Shown here piece after piece: positions 12,901 to 26,335 of a stretch of 64,000 nt of DNA. Both the position numbers and the translations under genes were made by a program. How positions within the stretch are numbered: position 1 is the first letter of the stretch; every line of letters begins with the position of its first letter. This DNA is from Torreya grandis (Eukaryota > Streptophyta > Pinopsida > Cupressales > Taxaceae): contig JARHVA010000250.1 in assembly GCA_037957365.1 (NCBI GenBank), positions 2,181,001 through 2,245,000 on the forward strand, in the 5' to 3' direction. The notes under the pieces are model-generated. The model searched no databases and was not told where the DNA came from. It saw only the letters and a program-made list of their open reading frames with translations.

Positions 12901-15900
12901 CTTTCTTTTAGCTTTTGTGACTATCATTCCTCTTTAAACATGGAAAAGTGCCTTGTAGTAGCCAAAATCATTCCACTTTCCATATGATTATGTAGGTTTA
13001 ATGGTTTTTAAGGATTTTTCAAGGTATTTTAGTGTCATTTAGATCCATTCATGGTTAAAAATCACTAATCTCAAGCAAAAGGGCAAGAAAAGCCTTCCAA
13101 ATGAAGCTTTATATGAGAAAAGTAGAGTTTTAAGGAGTTTTATTCAAGGTTACAGAGTTTTAATAACACTTTAAGGTCAATTTATAGTAATTATAGGTCA
13201 TTAAACTCATTAATTTCATTATATGTCTCCAAGGAAAGGATCCATGCTTAGAAAATCCCAAACCATGCCAAAATCAACTAAGATCTCCTTCACAGACCTA
13301 GAGAAGATGATTTTTAGGACATACATAAGATATGAGAAGATTAATGGGCATATAAAACCATTTTATATGGAGGATAAGATCATAAATAATTCATATTAGG
13401 TGTTAAGAGAGAGAAATACCTAGGTAAAACTATGAACAATCACTTAGAAGCTGAAATAGTCCTCAAAAGTCATCAATGGAGTTATGGTTTTGATGAATAT
13501 ATCATTTATATTATTTCATGGTAAATAATTATTCTTTAGGGATGTGAGGGATTGTATTTATAATAATTTTATGCATAAGGTTTGACTGAAAATCCTCAAA
13601 ACACATTAATCTAGTCAAAACTACTTTGATGCCTTTAAAACCCTCTAAAACCCCAAGCTCATGAGCCTGCCTTTTGATGATTGGAGCTTGTAAAAGTAAA
13701 ATAAATGTATATAAAGGGTTATTAATATGTTTTTAATTTATATTTATAGACATCTAATAAATTGTATGCCATGAGATCTAACTAAGTGTTTTGAGAGTTA
13801 TTTAGGCTTAAAAGAAGAGTACAGGTCTACAAGTTAAAGGGAGAGATTTGTAATATGTTGAAATGGTCCTAAATAGGGTGAAAATCATTTAATAAAGTTA
13901 AATTATACATATTACCTTAAATAATCCTCCAAAAATGCTTTCAATCCCATTAGACCTTAATATTTTTGGGGTTTGTTGAGTTTTTAGCCTTGAAACAAAC
14001 ACACAAGCCTACATATCCAGGAACATGGTTTATAAAACATTTTTAAGTGTTATTCAACTAATAAAGGGTCTTTATTAATCCCATGGTTATTATATAACTC
14101 ATAAAGTATTTAAATTAAGTGGAAGATGCATTTTCTTTAATAATCTCAGTTTATAGGGTTTTAAGAAAGTTTTGAATCTTGAGCACCCTTGCACAAGCAT
14201 GCGAGGCAATAATAAAGAGTTTCAATGATGTGAAGATGTTTCCTTAAGTATATAAACTAAAAATATATATATATATATATATTATTTCCTACTATTAATT
14301 TTCTATATACATGGGTTTGATCTCATTGAGGTTAGTTCCAAGATGGGAGTGGTGTTTTAGCAAAGGAGAAGACCTATAGGTATGTAGTCAAAAGGTGAAT
14401 TTTGAGAGTGTCTCAAGAGGTTGATCTCTTAGAATAAGGACATAAATATGTATATAAATATTTATAACCCATTATTCCTATTAATCAATACAAAAAATAT
14501 TTAAAATTTCTCTTAGGTGGTGATGAAGGTATGCAACTCATGGATAAGCCTTGTAGACTACATACATGAATGAGATCTTCAATAGAGGACTGGTTTCAAG
14601 AATACATCCTAATGTCAAGAGGTTATGGGCCAATAAAATTTAATTATATAAGTTTTATTCAATTTTAATAAGGTAATTTCATTATAATTTAAGGGAGATT
14701 CACATTTTAGGGTTCTCAACTCAAGGTTTGAACATGAGAAGTCCCAACATCCCTATGAGAAGATGTGGGGCTTGAAACATGTCTAGAGGTGTATTATACT
14801 AAAATTAAGTAATAAAATATTAAAGAGATAAATATGAAATTATCACAAGGATAACACTTAAATCTGTAATTTTAATTCAAGATTATGAGGTAATGTACAG
14901 GTCTACAGACATCAAGATGAAGTTTTAAGGAGTTTTAGGCATCCTCTTCTTAAGACATAGTGTTAAGCAAAGGTTATAGGATTATAACATGAGGTTGAAA
15001 TTAATTTAAATTTAACACACGTGTATTTAATTAATTATAATATTTTAATATATATTTTACATGCAATTTGATCTCATGAACAAGGAATATTATCTTATAA
15101 GCATTATCAACAGGGATGGCATTTAGTAATGAACTTAGTCCAGACAAAGGTGTCTTTCACCAATTGTTGAATGGTTTGAGATATGAAAGTATTTTTCCAT
15201 ATATAATATGGTTAAGTAATAATATTTTCTCACTTAAATGGATATCAAACCATTCATTATATTTGAGCACCTCTCACACCATTACTGTTTTGGTTGGCAA
15301 GCACAGTCAACCTGCTATAGTCAACAAATTAATGGTTATTATTATCAGTAAAAGGTTTTTTTAATAATGGAAGGTGATTTTATATAATTTTTTATGTGAA
15401 TATAGTACAAAACCAAGTATTTAAATTTCAAATTCGTGAAAATGTGTCAAATATCCTCTTATATCAGCTCTTAGGTCTTGCTCAATCTAGGAAACCTCAA
15501 GTCAACATCCTAGACAATAAAATGGATGCATCTTTTGAATGAACCCTAAAAATTCATTAAATTTTGATAGGATAATTAATAAAATGTTATTTTTAAATAA
15601 TCAAGTTTTTCTATAATTATAATGTCATAAAATAGCAAGATATGTGCATTTTTCCTTTAGGCTTGTAAATGAATCTAAAATAGGGGTTTATAGGAACAAA
15701 AAATATTCACATATTCCAAATGAACTCTAAAATAGGTATGAGGATTTTAATAATGATATTAAATTATGTTAATAAATTTTTGGAGGTGTTATTAGGATTT
15801 TAAGTTGTATGGTTAAGGATATATGGACAAAACTCAGTCTAGAGGTCTATGAAAATAACCTAAAACCTTGCCAAACCCGAGTTTTGTTCATTCAAGGACC

Positions 15901-18599
15901 AAGTTTGGTGTTAAAATTAAAATGATGATGAGATAAGATATTAAATTTCATCAAATATCCTATTAATATTAAATTAAATTTTAAAAATATGACCTTGATG
16001 GGACATAGACCTTGATTTGCAGGTCTATGGGAAAAATTATCAATTCTTGTAACATGGGGGTGTTTGATCAAATTCTAGTCATGAGCACGAGATGAAATTT
16101 AGATGAAAATTAATGTTATTATTGAGTTATAGTACCAATAAAATAGGCATATAATGATCAATTTAAAAATAAATAGTAACCAAAATTGCAGGTTTGTAGA
16201 AGAAAACAAGAGAAACAAAAAGGAGTTCAAGTTGAAGAAAACCAAGAGATAAAATTGCAAGATATGTGGATCAAGATAATTGAAATATATAAGTGTATTG
16301 AAGTAATAATCCATAAAATTATTGATGATAAAATTATAAGATAATATTCTATGCCTTCTAAACCTAGCAAATAGGCCTAATATGCAATAAGAGAGAGGGT
16401 ATTGAGTCCTCAAGACTCAACCCATAGATTTGTAGGTGACTTGACCTTAAAAGACTATAAAGTAATCCTTATGATAGAGAATAGGAAGTTAAAGATGATT
16501 TTAATTAGTTTAAAATACTCACTTAATAAATTAATTATGATCCTAGTCCCAAAGATGTCAGCATACTCCTCAAAATCCCTCCAACCTCTCAAGAATCTCT
16601 CTAGTTTCTTGTACCTCATAACAATGATTTATGCCATGATTAATGTTATGATTTCAATTATATTATAAGGTTAAATATTTATTTAAATATGAAATCCTCT
16701 TCATAATCAAGTAATGATAATGATGATTGCAACAAATAACCCTCATATCCCTTGATGATGTATGGGGTAACATTGACTATTCCAAAAGTGAGATTAAGTA
16801 TTAAATTATAGGTTAGTGAATTATTTTTAAAAATTATGAACTATGAGGAATGGTTTCTATAAGATTAAAAGGATTTATGGACCTACAGGCAAAAGATTCA
16901 AGTAACTTCAAAACTAAAATATGGTCTTACGAAGAGGGACAGGCAGATCTAGTGAGGATAACAAGTTACAGTCCATACTTAAGAGCTTCTTGGGATTAAG
17001 AAGGCATTTAAAGAAGTAAAGAAATTGCAAAGAGTAATATTACTCAAGGAACATGCCAAGATAAAAATACAAGATCAAAGATCTCAATAAGCATCAACCC
17101 TTCTATCCTTCTTGAAGGTCATTAGGAGAGCTATTAAGTGAGTTTTAATTTGAGTTTTCTAATGAGGATGGTCAAGCATGACCATGATGTAGGTTTAAGG
17201 CCATTTAAGACAAAAATAGAGATTAAAGTCATTGGAAAGGTTATCCCACTAATATGTGGCTACCTATTATATTTTTATTCATACAAGTCAACCATGATTA
17301 AGACCCAAAATGGTGTTGAAAATTACCTTGGAAGAGGTAAATCCCATGAAGTGAAGCAGTGGTCAGCATAACCAACCATCCAATAGACCTTTTACATGAA
17401 TAAATAGGTAGATATGAGGTGATTTAAGGATGAAAAAACAAATTTAAAAGTTAGAGTACACCTATCCTTCATCAAACCACCAAAAAGAGAAAAATTTAGC
17501 AAAGATAATGTCCTTTCCTCTACTCCTACACCACTTTCTTGAGAGGATCATAATTGTGATAGGTATGAAGGTGTTGGGGTAGGCATAATGATCTAATGTT
17601 TTATTTGTTTTTATCTTTATTATGCTCATTCACATTATAAAAACTACATTTATATAGCCTTGGTAGTGTTTTTCTTCTCTTTTTCTTATAAAATAGGAGA
17701 AGAATGCCTCTCTATGTATCCTTCCACTGGGTATAACAATACTCTACCCATTTATACTATTGGATTTTATGCCTTTGAATGATTAATATAGATAATTTTT
17801 CCTTCTCATATTCATGTATCTTGTGAGAATTCATGGGATTATTGATCTTATCATATGATGAAGCTTATTTCTCCTTGATTTTATATCCAGTTCTATCACA
17901 TTTATGTAAGAAAATACTCATACGTAGGTTATATGTTGTGTGATATCAAGTTTATGTAGAATTTAGTTGTGGAGTTTCACCATTTTATCCCCTATAATCC
18001 CATTTAATAACCCTTTTAAGTTCTATCACAAGCTCCATGCCTTCCTAAAAAACATTTATGTATAAGAGTTATAATATTGTTAGTTGTGCATGTTATTAGC
18101 TTCTTTATCTTTATTGTGTATGATTAAGAAAGTATAAGACATTAAAATCATTGATTCATCACCTTATGATTATTTTTTAGTTTCTATTTTATATATTATC
18201 CTATCAAAACATTTATTGGGTTTAGTTAGGTTCTTGACCAAGGGAACCAACCCTCTCTGAAGATTCACCCCTCATAAAGTCACCCACAGCCTGAGGGGTG
18301 TTTCCATTATATCATTTGAAGGGATAATAATTGAAACCAGTTATATAAAGGGTGAACTTAATATTTATAATAGTACCAAAATCTTTATCAAAATAAAGCT
18401 ATCATATATTATGAATAACTTAAAAATTCCTTTCTTGGGGAATTTGATATACTAAAGTTTGAATAACAAAACATTGCTACCTTGAAATAAATTAATCAAT
18501 ACTTGATGGAGAATGTTAAAAAATATTATAATAGGTTTAATAACATAATATACATGCTTTTATCTATCATAAAATGTACAATGGTTCATTAGGGAACTC
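12901..18599. other. Gene-free AT-rich DNA, perhaps the 5' part of a gypsy element
   Basis: No coding region is recognisable. An AGGTCTA(C/T) string recurs at about 13823, 14899, 15843 and 16021, with looser forms at 16190 and 16879. The stretch lies directly upstream of the plus-strand gypsy gag/pol relic, so it may hold that element's LTR, leader and decayed gag start. I could not find LTR ends, a primer site or a second copy. An (AT)n run lies at 14263-14282. Confidence 0.35.
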
Positions 18600-18990
18600 T
18601 AAACACCTTTTAGGCATGTTATTTACATGAAGTCTTTTATAGAGGCACATGAAGCCTTAGAGATTGTAATAAGAGTTGAGGTTGTGAGAAGAATGTAAAT
18701 TGGGGTAACCCAATTAAAGGAATACAATATCGCATATATGGCTTCAAAAATACAAAATTTAACTACCAATAATGCACATGATGCTAGAAGTGGCCTATGG
18801 TCTACCAACTATGAGATCAAGGTTCACAATAAGAATAATATCCCGTGACAAAGTGTTTATGAATTTATTACATATTATGAGATATTTCATGAAGGAAATG
18901 ATGAAATTTTCCTCTCTTATAATGGTAAAATCAAACAAATATATCCTTCTATTTCTAGATTTGTGATGCCTCTACATATAATACTAAATA
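18600..18990 (+). pseudogene. Ty3/gypsy gag C-terminal region (decayed)
   Basis: One frame stays readable for about 330 bp with two stops. It starts with FIEAHEALEIVIRVEVVRR, a helical segment like the end of gypsy gag proteins. Next comes QLKEYNIAYMASKIQNL. A degenerate zinc knuckle follows, reading WSTNYEIKVHNKNNI, where only the His of the CCHC set remains. The assignment rests on this order and on the same-strand protease and RT relics downstream. It would have been the RNA-binding end of gag. The family match is by recall, so moderate confidence. Confidence 0.5.
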
Positions 18991-19929
18991 TTACAAGGTA
19001 ATTGATGAAATTCATGAGGTGAGAGATCATAACACATGATAAGATATAAATAGGAATTCCAATCAATGTCATGGTGATTATGGATAATAGTGTAACTATA
19101 TAGGACATTGGAATGTATGAGGTAGTGTAAAATTACCTCTTCACACCTATTACAAGTCTAGTTTTCTGGAATACTATCAACAAAATTACTTGAGTTTACT
19201 TATGGGTATTTCTATGTTAAACATAAGGATGAAAATTGTCTATATATCTATGTAAATATCACATATAAATAAAATTATAAGAATATTTAAAATTATAAGG
19301 TTGAAATAGATCACCAATAACTAGATTCTTATAGAATAAAAATAGAATACTTCTATGTCAACTAATGGAACCACTATGAAACCAAATACCCCTATAGATA
19401 AGACTCTACTTGATGATGAGCCAAGGTGAAATAAAGAGAAAGTGATGTGAATTAAACCATATTATATTAACTATCATGATGGATCTCATCAGAATTAAAT
19501 GCTACAAGAAGTCATGGAGGTGATCTAAAATTGATAGGGTTAGTTTTATCTTGCCCAAGACCTAGAGGCCAAATCAAAAGTAGATCATATCAAAATAATA
19601 ATGTTATAAAAGAGAGGAATGATCTCAATAATATCTTATCCCTTATATGTACTAAAGGAATGATTTCATTGTTAAATAATATATTGATACAATATGCAAG
19701 TATACTAGTTGAAGTGCCTACACCACACTTAGCCCATTATCATGAGGTAAGAGCCTCGTAGAACATAAGGTATGACCTAGAGTTTCTAACTGATGTAATT
19801 ATTTATGGATGGTTGGTTTGTGATACCCTAGTCGACATAGTTATGAAATTTAATATCCTAAAAAAATAAGCATGGTAGAAGATGGGGAGTCCAAAATTAA
19901 AACCCTCTCCTCATGTCTTATTTATGGAA

Positions 19930-20270
19930 AATAAGGTTCATGTGAGACCATTAGGAAAATTGAAAATATATTTGTTAACTTAATAGGCATCAAGTTTGAT
20001 GTAAATTTCAAGGTGATTAAACTAACTAAGGCTAAAAACTACCTAGGTTTACTTGGTCAACCATGGTGTTATTCTAATAATGCTGATATGAATTTTAGGA
20101 AGCATTGCATGAGATTCAAAAATGGTAAATAGACTATGATTATCCATTTGGATGGTGATCAAGGCCAAACTTATGTAGAAAGTGTGGATCTTGATGATAT
20201 TAACCAATTTAAAAATATCATGGTAAAAGGGACACATTTTGAACCAAACATATAATTGATTTTGGCTTGG
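19930..20270 (+). pseudogene. Ty3/gypsy protease C-terminal region (decayed)
   Basis: The plus-strand frame reads GIKFDVNFKVIKLTKAKNY, then LGLLGQPWCYSNNADMNF, then IIHLDGDQGQTYVES. The LLGxPW motif is typical of the end of the retropepsin domain in plant gypsy elements, and the downstream acidic segment matches the spacer between protease and RT. I could not locate the catalytic DTG/DSG motif upstream, where frameshifts and stops are frequent. Context: gag relic 1 kb upstream and RT start 1 kb downstream, on the same strand. Confidence 0.65.
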
Positions 20271-21274
20271 GGGATGCACAACCCATTTTGTACACCATTA
20301 GTGTCACATGTGAGCGATGGGTGAAAAATTCATATGAAGTCACTTATTGATAATGTGGCATGGTGAATACAAAAAAAATCCATAATCGTACAAAGTAATC
20401 AAATATTCCAAATAAAAAATCACCACCTTATGCAATATGATTTATGTACTACCCAAATAATGAAGCTCATTTTCTAGTTTAGAAAAGGTAAACTTATTGT
20501 GATTCCTTGGTATGAGGGATTTTAAGTTATTACAATTTTCCTTGATGTCACTTAGGGATGTATCCCATAAGAAAATAAGCATTTAACAACTTTGGTCCAC
20601 ACCTTAAGAAGTAATTTTATGTGATGGTGGGTGATGTAAAAACCATACCTCCCCACATGGGTCAAGGTTATAGAGGCATTTTGTGCTAGATTAAATCATC
20701 AAAAATCAATGAATGGACTGAAGGTGTCTGGAAAATATTATAATCAGAGGTAAAGTTTGCATGAATGCAAGGAAGTTTGGACATAGGGTATGCCATGTTT
20801 CCCAATTACATATGGGTAAATGATTTTTATGGAACCTTTAAGACTTTGTATCTGAGAGGTTTTTAGAAATACATATTAGAAGGTGCTAAGAGAAAACTTC
20901 ACCCACACATTTTTCTTCTCCTCACCAACCTTAGAGTTAGTATAACCTTTACATTGGATTCACTATGCAATATGGGAATATGATGCTATTATGAAATAAT
21001 TCATGTAGAAACTTTATTGTGATAAGATAATTACACTTTAAAAATTATTTGAATAATATACTATCAATAGTTACACCAACAAAGAAGATGAAGAGTTATA
21101 TATGTCACACAATTTGAAATTTTAGGTGTATAAGGAAAACGTTGTGTGATAAGTGGATGAGGTACCTCTTAATGATATTTAAGACGATATAAGGGAAGAA
21201 AAATGTTATGTAAAAATGAAGGTTATGGATTTACAAAAATTACAAGCATAAATTATATATAGAACCTCTTAAGA

Positions 21275-21560
21275 CTACCAAAGTCAACTCTAAGACTATG
21301 GAGGAAGTGAAGATTTCCATTGTTGGTGATTACTAGACAAATGACATTTGAAAAAATATTAGGATATATCTCTACATATCTATATGGAAATGCAAGACAT
21401 CCACTCTTATATGTGAATATGAAGATTAAATTGGTTGAGGGCATTAGACTTATAAATAAAAGGCCATATCGCATGAATCCAAATCTATGCACCAAATTAA
21501 AATAAAATATAGACAATATGCTAGGTGTAGTGGAGTAATATGAATGGACATATGGTCAAA
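21275..21560 (+). pseudogene. Ty3/gypsy reverse transcriptase N-terminus, truncated
   Basis: Two overlapping frames carry the match. The first reads KTTKVNSKTMEEVKISIVGDY just before 21340, like the spacer upstream of gypsy RT. The second, after a frame change, reads MKIKLVEGIRLINKRPYRMN followed by NIDNML. That is the N-terminal RT segment, where related proteins have a basic KQRPYRLNP motif. The similarity ends near 21560 and no catalytic YxDD block follows, so the element is cut before the RT active site. Confidence 0.7.
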
Positions 21561-22985
21561 AGTATTAAAAAATATGGCTACATTTATAAATTCTTAGACT
21601 TCTAACTACTCAACACAAGACATTGTTGATAAGGATTTTTTTTTTTACATTAATGAATCAACCTTTTCTCTATCGTAAAGGTCAATATGAAATCATAACA
21701 ATTTAATCGTAGTGGATCTATGGAACAAAACTTAATCCTAATATGTGTGGAGGGGTTTTTAAATAATATTGGGAATAAGTCAGCAAAGCAAACATTGAAT
21801 TATGTACTATTAGATTTTAAAATCAAGTACTTATTTTATAATAAATGTAAAATGATATTAAATATAGATAATCTAACCTATCAAATAGAGTAAATCTTAT
21901 TAAAGTGGCAAGATCTTGAAGGAAAGATATTTGATCTATATATTTTCTTATCAATCTCTCTTTATCAGTTTCTTAATGCTAAAAAGTTTCAAGTAAACTA
22001 AAAGAAAATCAATGAAAGAATTGAAATGAAAAGTAAAATAAATGAAAGTGATAACCAAAAAAATAAATGGAAATGAAAACAATCACAATCACTTAACACT
22101 ATCAACTAAGAATAAAAAAATATTAAGAAACATACTAGGAAAGATAATTACTTATATAAATCTAATCAAAAATTCTACAAAAATAAAACAAACATAACAA
22201 TAAAGATAAATTAAATAAATAGACTTAAGAAACCTACAAAAATTTTAACTAATAAACTAAATAACTAAAAACTATACAAAAACAACATGAAAGAATTATA
22301 AAAGATAAACTATAAATGAAAGAAACTAAGAGTAAACAATATAATGTAAGAATATAATCTAAAAAATAATGATATAAATAGAAACATAAAATAAAATACA
22401 ATTGTAAATAAATAAACTTTCACTAAACAAAAACAAAATTATTTAAAATAGAATTAAAATATAACTTGAAATATAAATGAAATTACTAATAGAAACATAA
22501 AATAAACTATCTAAAATAGAAGTAAATATAATTTTAACTAAAACATAAATAAATATATGTAATACTTGAAACAAGAATCATATTAGAGGTTTAAAAGGTA
22601 AACTTTATTGATAAACAATGGAATGAGTCTAATTATAAACATGGTCTTTCAATTTAAAATCAAAGTGCAATCAATAGATTAAAAAGTTGTCATAAAATAT
22701 GAGGTATTCATCATTATTTAGGTCAAGTATAGGAATTTTTATGCATATGAATGCATATCTACAATCATCAAATCATATTAATGATTGATAATATTCAGAT
22801 AATCAATTATGAATAAATCAAGAAACCTAGATATATCTATGTTAGTCAAGCAATTTTTTAATTTGATATGGTACAAATATTGGTTTTATAAGGACCAAGA
22901 ACTAGAGTATTTTTAAAATTGTAGTAAATATTAGTAAGCCCCATAAGCTGAAGGACAAGAAATTAAAAAAATCACTATCATCTAA
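21561..22985. other. Gene-free, strongly A-skewed DNA
   Basis: From about 21970 to 22560 the plus strand is dominated by A, with few T and very few G or C, in an irregular aaataaa-like pattern. It is not a clean tandem repeat. No coding region is visible. Confidence 0.5.
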
Positions 22986-24298
22986 CTAACCATGCGAAGG
23001 GCAAAATAAAAAGATAGTAAATAGACAAAATATTTCAAGAGGGGGTCCCTCTGTAGGTACCTTCTCATCCTCAATCACCTTCTCTTGCATGACTTGCATG
23101 TTATTTATGGTTTTGGCCCTATTTTTATTTCTAGGGCCTTCTACATCTTCCCTAGGTGGGATCATTCTGGGTCTCTTCCACAACTGCTCCTTCATAGGGG
23201 TATTTTTGGTGGGGGTTATTTGGGGGAGCTTAGGGGAAGAGGTTTCCACCTCCACTATATGTCAATTCAAGAAGTTCCCCTCTACCTTTGCTATTTGAGT
23301 GAAATTTTAGATCATTTTGGCAACCTCCTTGTTCATGGAATTCTAATCCTAGATTAAACCTGTTAAATACATCCCCACCTCATAAAATTTATTATTAAAC
23401 TTTTCAAGCTGATCCCTACTGGTTTTGATCTCATCTGCTAGAGGGGTTCTTACCTTTCCCTGCTACTTCCCTTGAGGTTATTTCATCCATAAATAATGGT
23501 TTAGGTTTGAAAATAGAGATTTTCAAGGGAGGATCCCCAACTGAGTTTTTTGAATTTGGGCTAGCATGGGAAAAACCAGTTATTAGGTAGTGAGACCTTG
23601 AGGTAGGATCTTCTTTAGGGGACTCATCCTCACCAAATTACCCCTCCAAAAGAACCTTCCCAACCCAAATTTTCTCACCATGTTTAATCAGAAGTAAGAT
23701 AAGGCTTGGTGTATGATTGGATTAACTTCATCGATTTGGTATGTGAGAGCAATAAAGTCTAAGGATTTTAGGAGGTAATAGGGAAGACATATTTTGTAAC
23801 CTTGAAAATGGTTCAATAAGAAAGTGATGGGAAAAAATAAGGGTATACTTACCTTCAATCATAAGATAATTATTTGTTTTTAAATAGGCTTCAATCCATT
23901 GACATGGAAGGTTCAAGTGAGGAAACCAATTTTATCTATCTTAATGAACTCATTGATTAAAAAAAACCTCTATAAGAGTTCCTATTTTTTGATTGATCCT
24001 TATGTGAATTTTTTCCTTCACATGACATCATTGTGGCTTCCCTAATTAGCTCCTCTATTATTGATATTCTAACACCTATTACTTCCATAACCCTCTTATT
24101 CCATGCTACAATGAATTCTTTTGATAAGTCATCATCATTGTCATTTACCCTCAACATAAATTCTATGAGGCCTCCTCTGCAAAGATTCTTCCACTCCTTA
24201 TTCATGTTTTTTACTTCTAATGAGGGATTCAGTTCAAGGTGGTCCCTGTCTCCACCCATCTCAATATTATCCTGAGAGTTGAAGATAGAATTTGGCAA
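22986..24298 (-). pseudogene. Decayed coding-like stretch, unassigned
   Basis: Several minus-strand frames remain open or nearly so. The block at 23957-24298 (113 codons) is charged and helical, with segments such as EFIVAWNKRVMEVIG. The block at 22986-23460 reads through three or four stops as a helical part (DEIKTSRDQLEKFNNKFYEV) and then a Pro/Lys-rich tail (PKLPQITPTKNTPMKEQLWK). I do not recognise a family. It lies on the same strand as, and just downstream of, the RNase H relic, so it could be the first ORF of a neighbouring LINE or unrelated element sequence. Function is not claimed. Confidence 0.35.
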
Positions 24299-24539
24299 AC
24301 CCTGGTAAGGCTTAGAGCTAATGGCTCGAAAAATACTTGCAGTAAATAATTTCTCCCACCATTTTTAATTAATTATCCTCATAGTGTAATGATGGTGGTT
24401 CATGATTTTTGAAAGCCTTCACTTGAGAACTAAAGTTCATATGAGTGGTAGCCATGTCAACATCTTATCCTGAAGTGACTTCATTTTGAATAGCTGACAT
24501 GACATTTTTAGGGATGTGGCATTCATCATGCTAGGTAGA

Positions 24540-24965
24540 TAAAATAAGGAGACCTACTTTGATATTAGAAAGTAAGTCTACCACCCCATTCCCTTCCTAG
24601 TATTTGTGAATGATGGAAGAGTGTGTCATATCCATTAATCTCTACTTGATATCATCAATAATGGATTTTATTATGTGGGAAGGGGTGGTTTTGCCTTCTA
24701 AAGCATTAAGGATATTAAGGGATTCCCATTTAATAATGATTCTATCTATTTTGAGGTTGGAGGAAAGCTGAATTCCCTAGAGTGTCACCTTAGCTTCGGC
24801 CATGTGGTTTGTGTAAATTCCCAAAGGGCATGCATAAGCAATGATCAACTTTCCCTTCAAGTTCCTTATGGATCCTCCCTCATCGATAGGTCCTAGATTT
24901 ATTTTAAAGGCTATATTAAAGTTTATTTTAATCCAACCTTCAGGTGGGGGATTCTACCTAACATT
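24540..24965 (-). pseudogene. LINE-type RNase H domain (decayed)
   Basis: The minus-strand frame reads NPPPEGWIKINFNIAFK, then GPIDEGGSIRNLKGKLIIAY, then GIYTNHMAEAKVTL, then IDRIIIKWES and EGNGVVDL. This is the order of the plant RNase H-like domain found at the C-terminus of LINE reverse transcriptases and in related host proteins. Of the active-site acids, the first Asp is Asn (24915-24917), the Glu of MAEA remains (24795-24797), the third Asp is Glu in KWES (24723-24725), and the last Asp remains (24576-24578). Three in-frame stops occur. No RT domain is recognisable upstream. Confidence 0.72.
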
Positions 24966-25849
24966 TTTACATACCAAGTCTTTAGAAGGAGACCTAATTT
25001 TTTGTAATACCTCCTAATTTATAAAAATCATTTATTCAGAGGCAAATCCTAGATTATTTTAGTGAGAGGGAAGGCTCTCCAATTATCATTGATGGAATAA
25101 CAAAGATGGAGGAAGATCTCTTTTGGTTAGCATTTTCTATTTGAGAACAAACCGTCATTTTGGGCTCTTCAAACACTTCAAAATTAGTCAAACAAATTAC
25201 TTCACTATCAGATAATGCATTATTTGATATATCTACAAATGATTGTTCAATCTTAGATATGTTTGCATAAAAAATATATATAGAAAACTTTCAAACTTAG
25301 AAGATATGTTGATACCTATATGTTTCTCCTTTTGTTATGTGTATTCAATCTCTTTATAAAGTAAATCTCCTTGAGATAGTTATGAATCATATTACAACTT
25401 TATTTAGTTGTAGTTATAAGTTAATAAAATATTAAAAGTCAATTAGTTTAATTTATAAGTTATTAAGTTTATAGCTTAAATTTATAAATTCAACTCAAAA
25501 TAAGTCTAAGAGATTAAATAATAATAGAGACCAAATGATAGTTTATAACAAATGGGGGTTCTTTAACTTGCTTTGACATTCATTCAGACAATTATCTAAC
25601 TATGCATACAATAAATAATCTATAAATTCTAATATTAAATAATCTAAACATTTTGTAAAATAATCAATCATATAGTAGCATTTATCTAATAAAAATAAAT
25701 GATAAAAAAAGCATTAAAAGCTTCATAAGTTCTGATTTTACTTTTTCATTGAAAGAAAGTTTCAATGTTATTTTGTAAATCAATTATTCCACTATAAAAA
25801 ATGCATCTATCAATAAAAATCAAAATTGTAAAGTATCCATGAAAAAAAT

Positions 25850-26335
25850 ATACCATTGTACTAATAAAATGAAACATAAATTCAAATATATATCAACCAT
25901 ATAAATTAGAGTCACTATCAAAAATAAGATCAATAAGTGGGGCCTCTTTATATGTCTAATACTCTATATATTCCATCAAGGTAGTAGGTAACTCAATCAA
26001 ATTAGTGCCTCCAAAATCATCATTAACCTTTAGTTTCACTTTGTTTAGCATTTATGTCACTAAGGGATGAATAATAAGGATGCCAACATGTTTCTTACTA
26101 TAAGAGGTGGGTTTATCTAGCACATGTGAAAAAGGTATAGTAAACATGGCCAAGGAAGGATTTGGATTAGCAAGATTAGGGTTCAAATCAAGAAGGAATG
26201 TAGCATGATAAAACATGGGAGGATCATTAGGAACAAATTTAATTTCAGTATGCATACATTGATAAGAATCACTTGGATTTCCTTATCTATAAGGATGATA
26301 TCCCCAAAGGGATATTCTTGAGCCTCTATGGGATG
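25850..26335 (-). pseudogene. Decayed coding-like frame, unassigned
   Basis: A single minus-strand frame is readable for about 480 bp with only a few stops, unusual for this AT-rich background. It includes HTEIKFVPNDPPMFYHATFL, then DLNPNLANPNPSLAMF, then KVNDDFGGTNLIELPTTLME and LIDLIFDSDSNLYG. I do not recognise it. Asn/Pro runs also occur in the gypsy gag at 49 kb, but the sequences do not otherwise match. A gypsy-type gag or spacer is possible. Confidence 0.35.
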
